Shown: positions 1 through 5,300, numbered from the stretch's first letter. The stretch: 5,326 nucleotides of DNA from Acidocella sp. (GCA_029077775.1 JAQNCU010000226.1:1-5326), one strand, 5' to 3'. The notes: generated by a model from the sequence alone, not told the origin. Numbers and translations are program-made.

Positions 1-796
1 GTTGCAGCCGCTAGGCGCTACGTTCGCCAAATTGCTTTCGCCGCCCGCTTTTGCCACGCTTTATGGAGACGAGGCCACCAAGCGGCTGCGCTACCTTAGC
101 AAGCTCGACAACAACGACTGGTTGCCTGTCGCACTGAAGTTCTTCGCGCACACGAAACCGTCCGCAGAGGACGCGGCGTTGTTCATGCGGCGGCTTGAGA
201 CGCTGGCCTATTTCCTGTTCGTCACCCGCGCCGACATCAACGAGCGCATCAGGCGGTATGCCAATGTGCTCACCGATCTTGTCGGCGGAGACTGGAAGGG
301 CAAATCGATCGAATTGAGCAAGGAAGACAAGGCTGCCCTCCGCACCGATCTCGATGGCCCGATCTATCAAGTGACGCGCGTGCGCCTCCCGCTGCTGCTG
401 CGCCTTGATGCCGAACTCTCATCCGGGGGGGCGACCTACAGCCACGATGTCGTTTCGGTCGAACACGTGCTGCCGCAGACACCTGATCCGTCGAGCCAAT
501 GGCTTAAGGATTTCCCTGACGAGGCGATCCGCGATAGGTGGACCCACAAGCTGGCTAATCTCATGCTTCTGACGCTGCGTAAGAACATTCAGGCCAGCAA
601 CTGGGATTTCCCCACCAAGAAGGATCGCTACTTTTCGGAGAGCGGCGGTATTTCACCGTTCGTAATTACGACGCAAGTGCTGGGTGAAAAGACATGGACA
701 CCAGCGGTTCTTGAGGCCCGCCAAAAGGCGCTGCTCGCCAAGCTCTACGCAACTTGGGATATGGCACCTGGCGCCGAGTCGGCAGAGCCACAATGA
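1..796 (+). CDS. DUF262/DUF1524 (GmrSD-like) protein, C-terminal part
   Basis: The reading frame is open from the left edge to a TGA at 794-796, and no convincing start is visible, so this is the C-terminal part (about 264 residues seen) of a longer protein. Numbering from position 2, residues about 145-210 carry the DUF1524 HNH-type signature: E154-H155-V156-L157-P158-Q159, then W180, a K-L-x-N-L block at 183-187, R193-K194-N195, N200, F203, K206 and Y210. Proteins of this family normally have an N-terminal DUF262 (ParB/Srx-like, nucleotide-binding) domain, which would lie to the left of the window. Family members include the type IV modification-dependent restriction enzyme GmrSD and other anti-phage nucleases, so a cytoplasmic defence nuclease is the likely role. 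The substrate cannot be told from this part. The helical region at 20-135 is consistent with the linker between the two domains. The domain call is strong; the defence role is inferred from the family. Confidence 0.85.
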   Translation, partial: LQPLGATFAKLLSPPAFATLYGDEATKRLRYLSKLDNNDWLPVALKFFAHTKPSAEDAALFMRRLETLAYFLFVTRADINERIRRYANVLTDLVGGDWKGKSIELSKEDKAALRTDLDGPIYQVTRVRLPLLLRLDAELSSGGATYSHDVVSVEHVLPQTPDPSSQWLKDFPDEAIRDRWTHKLANLMLLTLRKNIQASNWDFPTKKDRYFSESGGISPFVITTQVLGEKTWTPAVLEARQKALLAKLYATWDMAPGAESAEPQ

Positions 797-1128
797 TCGT
801 CTTTGACTCTCCAGCATTCCGCGCAGCGAGCGGAGGATGGGTGGAGCGCAACCCATCGCTTTGTGTCAATTTCCGGCCGGTTAATAGGTTCCGCTACGCT
901 CTACCCGTCTACAAACGGCTGCTTTCGGGAAAAATCTTCCCTGGCCTAGGAATGTCCATATAGAGCGCTTCACTACCTCCAGATCACCACGCCTTCCCAT
1001 CGGGTGAATGTCTGCTCTGGAGCAAGCTGGTAGGCGGAGCGAATGACTGGGTAGGGCGCAATCATGCACGAAATGGCAGCCAGACACGGAATGACGGCTT
1101 TGAACATGCTTGCCGACCATGACCATGC
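797..1128. other. Intergenic region without a supported gene
   Basis: These 332 bases lie between the convergent 3' ends of the DUF1524 gene and the toxin gene. Short open frames on both strands have no recognisable domain, no good ribosome-binding site, and overlap one another, so no gene is called. The only clear structure is the hairpin at 836-857. Nothing resembling an insertion-sequence end was seen. Confidence 0.6.
836..857 (+). terminator. Hairpin after the DUF1524 gene, possible terminator
   Basis: A perfect 7-bp stem (GATGGGT at 836-842 with ACCCATC at 851-857) encloses an 8-nt loop, 39 bases after the DUF1524 stop codon. A smaller CCGC/GCGG inverted repeat lies just before it. The position fits a transcription end, but no T-run follows (the next bases are GCTTTG), so it is not a standard intrinsic terminator. 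It could also be an mRNA-stabilising stem. Confidence 0.35.
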
Positions 1129-1560
1129 TCAGGGCAATTGGACAAACGGATCATGCACGGGCACGCCGAGTGGCTCAAAATGCCGCAGGTTGCGGGTGAG
1201 GATGGTCAGTCCGTGGCGCTGGGCGGTGGCGGCGATGATGATGTCGGCGAAGCCGGGTGCATGCCCCTGGCCACGGGCGTGGTCTGATAGGCTGCCGGCA
1301 AGGCGGGCGGTGGCAAGGTCGAAGGGCAGGATGCGGGCTGCGTAAAGGTGCAGGACCGTCTCAAGCCACGAGGTTAGGTCGCGGGCTTTGCGGGTGGCGC
1401 CCTCACGTTTGGCCTTGGCGATGCCGTCCTCGATCTCGGCGATGGTGACGGTGGAGAGAAATAATTCGGCCGAGTGGGTATCCATCCAGGCGGCCAGTTC
1501 GGGCAGGGGAACGCGGGAGGGTGCCCGCGCCGAGATGACGTTAGTGTCAACGAGGTACAA
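1129..1560 (-). CDS. vapC: Type II toxin, VapC/FitB-like PIN-domain RNase
   Basis: The protein has 143 residues, the usual size for a single PIN domain. It starts with the hallmark M-Y-L-V-D-T-N-V-I-S. The acidic metal-binding residues appear to be D5, E42 and D106 (in the F-A-D-I-I-I-A-A segment). At the fourth site there is T-R-N at 122-124, with N124 where many relatives have D. The tail H-F-E-P-L-G-V-P-V-H-D-P-F resembles FitB-type VapCs. Known VapC toxins cut RNA, often tRNA or rRNA, and are silenced by the partner antitoxin. The start is TTG at 1558-1560, chosen because PIN proteins begin at exactly this point; a stop codon lies two codons upstream in the same frame. The gene follows the antitoxin after only 3 bases, so they form one operon. 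The actual RNA target is unknown. Confidence 0.93.
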   Translation of the reverse strand: MYLVDTNVISARAPSRVPLPELAAWMDTHSAELFLSTVTIAEIEDGIAKAKREGATRKARDLTSWLETVLHLYAARILPFDLATARLAGSLSDHARGQGHAPGFADIIIAATAQRHGLTILTRNLRHFEPLGVPVHDPFVQLP

Positions 1561-1563
1561 GAA

Positions 1564-1806
1564 TCAGAGGCCGCTTTCACGCAGCGGGGTGGCGTTGCGC
1601 GGCGGCAGGTCGCCCGCCTCAAGCGGGGCGGCCATCAGCAATTGGCCGAAGGAGGGCACGTGCGAGAGGCGCTGCCATTCCGCAAAGCTCAATACAACCG
1701 CCTCTGGCTTGCCGTGGCGGGTGATGATGGCGGGCTCGCCGCGCACCGCGTCATCGACCACGGCGGACAGGCTGGCCTTGGCGTCTCGAAGCTGAATTTC
1801 CCGCAT
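1564..1806 (-). CDS. vapB: Type II antitoxin, Phd/YefM family (VapB partner)
   Basis: The protein has 80 residues. Its N-terminal M-R-E-I-Q-L-R-D-A-K region and the I-T-R-H-G-K-P-E-A-V-V-L-S stretch at about 28-40 are the classic Phd/YefM fold, which dimerises and binds operator DNA. The C-terminal part (about 50-80, ending P-L-R-E-S-G-L) is the likely flexible toxin-wrapping tail. The start at 1806 was chosen because GGAGG sits 5 bases upstream and family homology begins there; an in-frame extension to 1869 would run through the promoter and operator. The gene is first in the pair and lies directly before the toxin. Regulation is probably by autorepression with the toxin at the palindrome 1827-1839. 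Family assignment is firm; pairing with the toxin follows from adjacency. Confidence 0.92.
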   Translation of the reverse strand: MREIQLRDAKASLSAVVDDAVRGEPAIITRHGKPEAVVLSFAEWQRLSHVPSFGQLLMAAPLEAGDLPPRNATPLRESGL

Positions 1807-1811
1807 GACGG

Positions 1812-1816
1812 CCTCC
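1812..1816 (-). promoter_or_regulatory. Ribosome-binding site of the antitoxin gene
   Basis: On the minus strand this reads GGAGG, 5 bases before the ATG at 1806. It decides for the 80-residue product over the longer in-frame version. The toxin gene has no comparably strong site, which would favour excess antitoxin. Confidence 0.8.
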
Positions 1817-1826
1817 AATAGGTTGG

Positions 1827-1839
1827 GACTACAGTAGTC
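1827..1839. promoter_or_regulatory. Operator-like palindrome of the toxin-antitoxin operon
   Basis: The arms GACTAC (1827-1832) and GTAGTC (1834-1839) form a perfect 6-bp inverted repeat around one central base. The site sits directly downstream of the predicted -10 box and 20 bases before the antitoxin start. This is where Phd/YefM-type antitoxins and their toxin complexes commonly repress their own operon. Binding itself is inferred. Confidence 0.55.
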
Positions 1840-1840
1840 A

Positions 1841-1869
1841 TATTTAGGGCCAGGTGCGGGTATGGGCAA
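1841..1869 (-). promoter_or_regulatory. Predicted promoter of the toxin-antitoxin operon
   Basis: On the minus strand TTGCCC (1864-1869) is separated by exactly 17 bases from TAAATA (1841-1846). The -35 box matches the sigma-70 consensus at four of six positions; the -10 box matches only partly. Transcription would start inside the palindrome 1827-1839, leaving a leader of about 25-30 bases. Confidence 0.45.
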
Positions 1870-1893
1870 GGATAATCTGGCAGGAGCAGGCTG

Positions 1894-2556
1894 TTATTGA
1901 GCAGGTGCTGAGGGCACGGCCGGGGATATGGGGTCGGTCCAGACCGGCATCAGGCAGTAATGCCGGCCACCTGCGTCTTGCTGCATGGATTTGCGGCAGG
2001 AAGCCATGGCGGTGACACCATCATTGTCCTGCATCAGTTGCCCCCAGGCGAGAGCCTCGGCCGGGTCGGCTTTCATGGCGGCTGCGATGAGGTGTGCGGC
2101 GATTTGGGCCTGGAACCGGCCCTCATTCAACCCGGCGGCATAGGTGAATAAGCTGGACACCAGGATGGCCAGTGCGAATGCCAGACCCAGGGCCACGATG
2201 CTGCGAATGCGCAGGGTCGTGATTTTTTGCCGCATGCTGCGCTCAGCCGCATCGGCCAGTTGCGGGCCTAGCTTATTGACGATGTCCATGCCGGAGGCGT
2301 GCACTTGGGCAATGGCTTCATTGGTAATAGCGCCAGTTTGGGTTTTCAGCGTGTTGGCAATGTCCATTTGAGTGGCTTCGCTGGCCTGGTAGAGGTCACT
2401 GAGCGCGCCGACGCATACCGCCAGGGCTTGGAGCTGTTCTGCCAATGGATCGCCTTTCAAGGTCGCAGCAGCAGCGGCGCGGCGCAGAATCATCTGGGCT
2501 TCGGCGATCTGATCATGTAGCGCCTCGCGGCGGGCTTTGGGGCTTATGGTATCCAT
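1894..2556 (-). CDS. Single-pass membrane protein, third gene of the ParA-like operon (StbC-like position)
   Basis: The product has 220 residues and no domain recognised with certainty. Residues 1-110 are rich in Ala, Gln and Glu and look helical, possibly coiled-coil. A basic stretch (about R109-R118) precedes one hydrophobic segment at about 118-141. By the positive-inside rule the N-terminal half is cytoplasmic and the C-terminal half periplasmic. The periplasmic part has two cysteines, C187 and C201, and a C-L-M-P-V-W motif that could be disulfide-linked; similar tails occur, as far as recalled, in membrane proteins of alphaproteobacterial plasmid mobilisation regions. The ATG at 2554-2556 overlaps the end of the ATPase gene by 13 bases and has only a weak ribosome-binding site, so translation is probably coupled. 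A role as membrane anchor or partner of the ATPase is inferred from gene order only. Confidence 0.8.
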   Translation of the reverse strand: MDTISPKARREALHDQIAEAQMILRRAAAAATLKGDPLAEQLQALAVCVGALSDLYQASEATQMDIANTLKTQTGAITNEAIAQVHASGMDIVNKLGPQLADAAERSMRQKITTLRIRSIVALGLAFALAILVSSLFTYAAGLNEGRFQAQIAAHLIAAAMKADPAEALAWGQLMQDNDGVTAMASCRKSMQQDAGGRHYCLMPVWTDPISPAVPSAPAQ

Positions 2557-3431
2557 GATCTGACGCCGGCGAAGCGGCGTTCCATGCTGTCCAACCAGAC
2601 GCGCACGCGGGCGGCATCAAACAGGCCGAGCGGCGGGATGTTAATGCCGTCCCGTGCGGCGGCAAAGCTGCATTGCCGGGCCTCGACAGCTTCGGCCGCG
2701 TGCAGCCGCGGCATCCATAGTTTGACGCAGATTTCAGCCAGACTGGCATAGGCGTCACACGCGGTCAGGCGGGCGAAAGCACGCTCCCGGGTCGAGCCGG
2801 GCTCGATGGCATATTCGTTGAACACCAGCGCCTGAGCCATGGGCGTAAAACCCCGAGCGGCCAGGGTGAGGGCGGGCAGCAAATCCTCTGGCTGTGGGCC
2901 GGTCAGATGAAACATCACCGGCGCCATGCCGGCGGCCTCGATATGGGTGGCCAGACCCGGCATTTCGGCGGCGAGGGAGCGCAGCGTTGTATCGCCACCG
3001 CCGAGATCGATAAGGGCGGATTGCCGCTGATTGATACAATATTCGATCAGCTCCTGCAGCCAGGCAGCAACACCGGCGGGGTTATCCGTGTCCGGCCGGG
3101 CGACATCGGTGAAATAGGTGGAGAAGGTGGCGTTGCTTGGGTCGACATCGGCGAGGATTGGCGTGCCGCCGTTAAGGATAGAAGTTTCGGTGAGCCAGCG
3201 CAGCAGGGTGGTTTTGCCGGTTTTGCCTCGACCGGCGGCGAAGATGATTTTGGCCCACCCGGTGAGATCAACGCCTTGGCTGACCTCAGGTTCAGGCTCT
3301 TGAGGCGGGGCTAGATGGGTGATGTCAGCCGTGTGGGTGGCGAGTTTTGCAGCATGCGGACGATAGGGCGTGGCACCCGAGGGCTTACTGACGTTCGCCA
3401 TAGGCGTTGGTTGGGATTTGTCTGCAGCCAT
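2544..3431 (-). CDS. ParA/MinD-like P-loop ATPase (StbB-like position)
   Basis: The product has 295 residues. A Pro-rich, probably disordered N-terminal tail (1-55) is followed by a SIMIBI/ParA-type core. The Walker A is G67-R-G-K-T-G-K73-T74-T75, where the position of the ParA signature lysine is Arg68. Further motifs are A-D-V-D-P-S-N at 94-100 (ParA-like) and the Walker B/switch region I-D-L-G-G-G-D at 141-147. ATPases of this type position plasmids, proteins or transfer complexes by nucleotide-dependent dimerisation. The ATG at 3431 has a strong AAGGAG 8 bases upstream, and the gene begins 5 bases after the stop of the preceding gene. No ParB-like gene follows; instead there is a membrane protein. 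This resembles StbB/MobD-type plasmid ATPases more than a standard ParAB pair. The fold is confident; the plasmid stability or transfer role is inferred. Confidence 0.85.
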   Translation of the reverse strand: MAADKSQPTPMANVSKPSGATPYRPHAAKLATHTADITHLAPPQEPEPEVSQGVDLTGWAKIIFAAGRGKTGKTTLLRWLTETSILNGGTPILADVDPSNATFSTYFTDVARPDTDNPAGVAAWLQELIEYCINQRQSALIDLGGGDTTLRSLAAEMPGLATHIEAAGMAPVMFHLTGPQPEDLLPALTLAARGFTPMAQALVFNEYAIEPGSTRERAFARLTACDAYASLAEICVKLWMPRLHAAEAVEARQCSFAAARDGINIPPLGLFDAARVRVWLDSMERRFAGVRSWIP

Positions 3432-3436
3432 CGGCG

Positions 3437-3937
3437 TTACTCCTTCTTGTCAGGTGACCCGAATGTCAGGCGGCGGTTGCGTTCAATTTCAATGCGCTCA
3501 ACTTCGCTCATCGCGCGCGGGGGCTCTGGGGCGCGGAAAGTCGCTGGTTTGAAACGTGGACCGCCAGATGTTGGGGGTGGTGGCGTGGCTGGGGCGATCA
3601 AAGCCTCAGGCAGCGCGGCTGCGACATTAGACGGCGGAGGTGCCGAGTCTGGCTTGGGCTTGTTAAGCCCATAGTTCTTCAACGGCATCTGCGCCCGGCT
3701 AAAATCGCTTTGCAGCCATTTGGCGGTCCAAGGTTTGCCGGTGCCATAGGTAATCCCGGCTTTGGTTAGAGCTTGGCCAACAGACTCCCAGGACCAAGCG
3801 CCATGCACATGATCGAGCAGCATGTTTTGGTGCTGACGAAACCACGGGCGCAACACGTCTCCCGGCCGCCAGAGCTGGCGGAATTGATCAGCCAAAATGT
3901 CGATCTCTTCATCTGTGGGCTTGCGTTTGCGTGGCAT
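3437..3937 (-). CDS. Small basic HTH-like protein, first gene of the ParA-like operon (StbA-like candidate)
   Basis: The product has 166 residues. It starts with the basic M-P-R-K-R-K-P. Residues about 45-80 (W-S-W-E-S-V-G-Q-A-L, then a glycine-rich turn and K-P-W-T-A-K-W-L) have the look of a helix-turn-helix of the kind that reads S-W-x-x-I-A-x-A-L...G-x-x-W-T-A. A Pro/Ala-rich low-complexity linker (about 92-145) and a charged tail (M-S-E-V-E-R-I-E-I-E-R-N-R-R) follow. A DNA-binding role is therefore likely. The gene is the promoter-proximal member of a three-gene operon and faces the repeat array at 4025-4096, as expected for a protein that binds repeats upstream of its own gene. The ATG at 3937 has only a weak upstream AAAGA. 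Its last codons (AAG GAG TAA) also supply the ribosome-binding site of the next gene. No family was recognised with certainty; it could also be a relaxosome accessory protein. Confidence 0.78.
   Translation of the reverse strand: MPRKRKPTDEEIDILADQFRQLWRPGDVLRPWFRQHQNMLLDHVHGAWSWESVGQALTKAGITYGTGKPWTAKWLQSDFSRAQMPLKNYGLNKPKPDSAPPPSNVAAALPEALIAPATPPPPTSGGPRFKPATFRAPEPPRAMSEVERIEIERNRRLTFGSPDKKE
3440..3445 (-). promoter_or_regulatory. Ribosome-binding site of the ATPase gene, inside the preceding gene
   Basis: AAGGAG on the minus strand forms the last two sense codons of the upstream gene, immediately before its TAA, and lies 8 bases before the ATPase ATG. It fixes the ATPase start at 3431 and ties the two genes together translationally. 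Confidence 0.75.
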
Positions 3938-3971
3938 CGGCAGCGTCTTTGTTTGGAAAATCCAGACGCCT

Positions 3972-4000
3972 ATTTTTCATATTTCGGGAGCGCTCTTCAA
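3972..4000 (-). promoter_or_regulatory. Weak promoter candidate for the three-gene operon
   Basis: On the minus strand TTGAAG (3995-4000) is followed after 17 bases by AAAAAT (3972-3977), with an overlapping AT-rich stretch reaching 3984. The spacing is ideal, the -10 match poor. It would give a leader of roughly 25-30 bases before the ATG at 3937, with the palindrome and repeat array lying just upstream of the -35 box. Confidence 0.25.
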
Positions 4001-4001
4001 C

Positions 4002-4018
4002 TTCCGAATCGGAATCTT
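4002..4018. repeat. Palindrome, copy 1 (shared with 5302-5323)
   Basis: The arms TTCCGA (4002-4007) and TCGGAA (4009-4014) flank one base, and ATCTT-type sequence continues to 4018. The 17 bases TTCCGAATCGGAATCTT are repeated exactly, as reverse complement, inside the 23-nt palindrome at the right end of the window. The site is directly upstream of the possible -35 box of the three-gene operon. A regulator or recombinase site is possible. Confidence 0.6.
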
Positions 4019-4024
4019 TACAGA

Positions 4025-4096
4025 CCGATTATCTCTTTACCCATCCCATTTCACATCTCATCGCACCCCTCGTTCATCATCTCTTTCACCATCTCT
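4025..4096. repeat. Iteron-like array, six 12-bp units
   Basis: The units begin at 4025, 4037, 4049, 4061, 4073 and 4085. The last two are tandem and differ in one base: TTCATCATCTCT and TTCACCATCTCT. Against the latter, the units at 4037 and 4049 match at 8 of 12 positions, the one at 4025 at 7, and the one at 4061 only at 5. The ATCTC core recurs at 4031, 4055, 4079 and 4091, so it keeps a 12-base period with two units degenerate; a further ATCTC at 4098 is out of phase. Periodic direct repeats upstream of a small DNA-binding protein gene are typical binding arrays of plasmid partition or stabilisation proteins, such as the stb repeats of R388. The binding partner here is inferred to be the product of 3437-3937. 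Confidence 0.6.
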
Positions 4097-4176
4097 AATC
4101 TCGTAGGCCCAGTGTGGTAATATCTTGTGCAGCTACAACAGACCAAGGAATGCTAGCGCATGCGGGAGTGGTGGGA

Positions 4177-4201
4177 TCGCGAGGTCCACGCGAGAATTTT
4201 T
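4177..4201 (+). terminator. Weak terminator-like stem
   Basis: TCGCG (4177-4181) pairs with CGCGA (4189-4193) around a 7-nt loop and is followed by GAA and a run of five T (4197-4201). The stem is short, and no rightward gene ends just before it, so it may be fortuitous or may insulate the regulator gene from upstream readthrough. Confidence 0.2.
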
Positions 4202-4278
4202 AACACTGCAAACGCGCGACGATGATCGTCAATAGCGGCGCGATGCTCCGGCCGACCAGCGATCCACTCGCACCTTCA

Positions 4279-4295
4279 AAACATTACCGATGTTT
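4279..4295. promoter_or_regulatory. Dyad upstream of the LuxR-family gene, possible operator
   Basis: AAACAT (4279-4284) and ATGTTT (4290-4295) are perfect 6-bp arms separated by 5 bases, 70 bases before the regulator's start codon. The size (17 bp) is near that of lux boxes (18-20 bp), but the arms are not the usual CTG/CAG type. It could serve autoregulation or another regulator. Confidence 0.35.
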
Positions 4296-4353
4296 CAATT
4301 TACGCGATCATTTGTAACGCGGTAATGCAAATTTGCGTTGTCTCTACATGGCC

Positions 4354-4359
4354 GGGAGG
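4354..4359 (+). promoter_or_regulatory. Ribosome-binding site deciding the LuxR-family start
   Basis: GGGAGG lies 6 bases before the ATG at 4366. The upstream in-frame candidates, TTG at 4333 and ATG at 4348, have no comparable site, and the ATG at 4348 lies so close that this site would fall inside its coding region. The 245-residue product is therefore preferred. Confidence 0.75.
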
Positions 4360-4365
4360 CGTGTC

Positions 4366-5103
4366 ATGATAGCCGGGAAGGATGATCGCTACGAAGAGGT
4401 TGTGACGCAGATTGGTGCGGCGAATAGTCTTGCGGACATGCAAGGCTTGGCAGTCAGCATTTGCAAAGCCTATAATCTCGCAAACATCGCGTATCACGCA
4501 CTTTATCTTCCAGGTGCTCAAGCCTTCAATCCAATTCTGGTTCTGACCTATGAACCGGAATGGATCGAGCGTTATAAAAACAATGATTACTTCAAAATCG
4601 ATCCGGTAGTGGTATCGGGGGCGAGGGGCTTCTTGCCACTCGACTGGGCGCACCTTGACCGGGATAGTAGCGTCGCCCGAAATTTTTTTGCGGAGGCTGA
4701 CCGTTATGGCGTTGGTCGGCAGGGGATGACTTGGCCTGTTCGCGGGGCTGGAGGTGAGCGGGCATTGTTCACAATCACCGCGAATATGTCAGCACCCGAA
4801 TGGGAAGAGCGCCAGATCGCGTGTAAACGAGAATTCCAGATGATTGCGCATTATGTGCATGATCGGATAGTGGAGATTTCCGGCTATCGAGAGGCCGAGC
4901 CCAAGCCAACGTTGTCACGGCGTGAAATAGCATGCCTTGAATCTGCAGCGCAGGGCGCCACACCAAAACAGACAGCAGCTAGGCTTAAAATATCTGATCG
5001 CGCTGTGCGGTTGTTTTTAAGTTCCGCCTGCACCAAGCTTGATTGCGCCACGACGCATCAGGCAATTGCCCGCATGGTTTCACTCGAAATGCTGCGCCCT
5101 TAA
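4366..5103 (+). CDS. LuxR-family quorum-sensing transcription regulator
   Basis: The protein has 245 residues, close to TraR and LuxR in length. Residues about 10-165 form the autoinducer-binding domain, with W66, Y70, D79, P80, W94 and G120 at the places of the conserved W57, Y61, D70, P71, W85 and G113 of TraR. This predicts binding of an acyl-homoserine lactone. Residues about 183-243 are the LuxR-type helix-turn-helix (L-S-R-R-E187, L191, G197, then K-I-S-D-R-A-V and a K-L-D segment). All nine usual family positions are kept, so it should be a functional sensor-regulator. In the recognition helix, A213 and F217 replace the more common Thr and His. No luxI-type synthase is in the window; it may lie to the right, or this may be a solo receptor. 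The gene appears less GC-rich than the leftward operon. The family is certain; ligand and targets are unknown. Confidence 0.93.
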   Translation: MIAGKDDRYEEVVTQIGAANSLADMQGLAVSICKAYNLANIAYHALYLPGAQAFNPILVLTYEPEWIERYKNNDYFKIDPVVVSGARGFLPLDWAHLDRDSSVARNFFAEADRYGVGRQGMTWPVRGAGGERALFTITANMSAPEWEERQIACKREFQMIAHYVHDRIVEISGYREAEPKPTLSRREIACLESAAQGATPKQTAARLKISDRAVRLFLSSACTKLDCATTHQAIARMVSLEMLRP

Positions 5104-5185
5104 CAGGGCCGCACAGGTCGCACGCGCCGCGTGGCTGAGCAGCGATACAACACGCTGGTATTGCCGGTAATTCCCAAAAAGATGA

Positions 5186-5219
5186 ACAGGATATCGCTCG
5201 GTCATGTCCTGTGAACAGG
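5186..5219. promoter_or_regulatory. Cluster of three ACAGG/CCTGT half-sites
   Basis: ACAGG occurs at 5186-5190, CCTGT at 5208-5212 and ACAGG again at 5215-5219. The last two form a perfect 12-bp palindrome with a 2-base centre. The first two, extended to ACAGGA and TCCTGT, form a wider inverted repeat with a 15-base spacer. The half-site recalls the ends of classical lux boxes, but the spacing (CTG N4 CAG) does not match the usual N10. A regulator site downstream of the LuxR-family gene is possible. Confidence 0.3.
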
Positions 5220-5300
5220 CGCGTTCTGCGTCTTCCAGAGCGAAAACAACCCGTCAGTCCGGATAAAACCTTCAATTCGAGACGGGTTCAGGAAGCGTGT

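Larger units (their letters stand above)
3938..4365. other. 428-bp divergent intergenic region with clustered repeats
   Basis: This gap separates the leftward operon from the rightward regulator gene and is richer in A+T than the operon. From left to right it holds a weak leftward promoter candidate, the palindrome 4002-4014, the 12-bp repeat array 4025-4096, a weak terminator-like stem at 4177-4201, a 13-bp palindrome at 4218-4230, the dyad 4279-4295 and a 10-bp palindrome GCAAATTTGC at 4327-4336. Open frames across it show no domain or ribosome-binding site. Such a layout fits a plasmid control region (partition, transfer or regulatory), which is inference. Confidence 0.6.

Noticed and set aside
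754..963. Plus-strand open frame of 69 residues overlapping the end of the DUF1524 gene
   Set aside because: It starts inside the known gene in another frame, has no ribosome-binding site or domain, and covers the hairpin at 836-857.
881..1345. Short open frames on both strands after the toxin gene, including one beginning MHEMAARHG at 1064
   Set aside because: The composition looks almost gene-like, but there is no recognised family or ribosome-binding site, and the plus-strand frame runs into the reverse of the toxin gene. A decayed gene cannot be shown from this sequence.
1388..1821. Plus-strand open frames of 115 and 135 residues
   Set aside because: They are antisense to the toxin-antitoxin pair, which has clear family motifs. 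Long antisense frames are common in GC-rich DNA.
2907..3314. Plus-strand open frame of 135 residues
   Set aside because: It is antisense to the ATPase, whose Walker motifs are clear.
3773..4120. Plus-strand open frames crossing the operon's upstream region
   Set aside because: They begin antisense to the HTH-like gene, run through the repeat array and show no domain.
4121..4128. TATCTTGT, one base away from the IncP-type nic consensus YATCCTG
   Set aside because: An oriT next to a stb-like operon would make sense, but a 7-base near match without the adjacent inverted repeat or a relaxase gene is too weak.
4327..4336. GCAAATTTGC palindrome before the LuxR-family gene as an operator
   Set aside because: A 10-bp A/T-centred palindrome is short enough to arise by chance; it is noted only in the description of the intergenic region.
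4985..5275. Minus-strand open frame of 96 residues
   Set aside because: It overlaps the helix-turn-helix end of the LuxR-family gene in antisense and has no recognisable domain.
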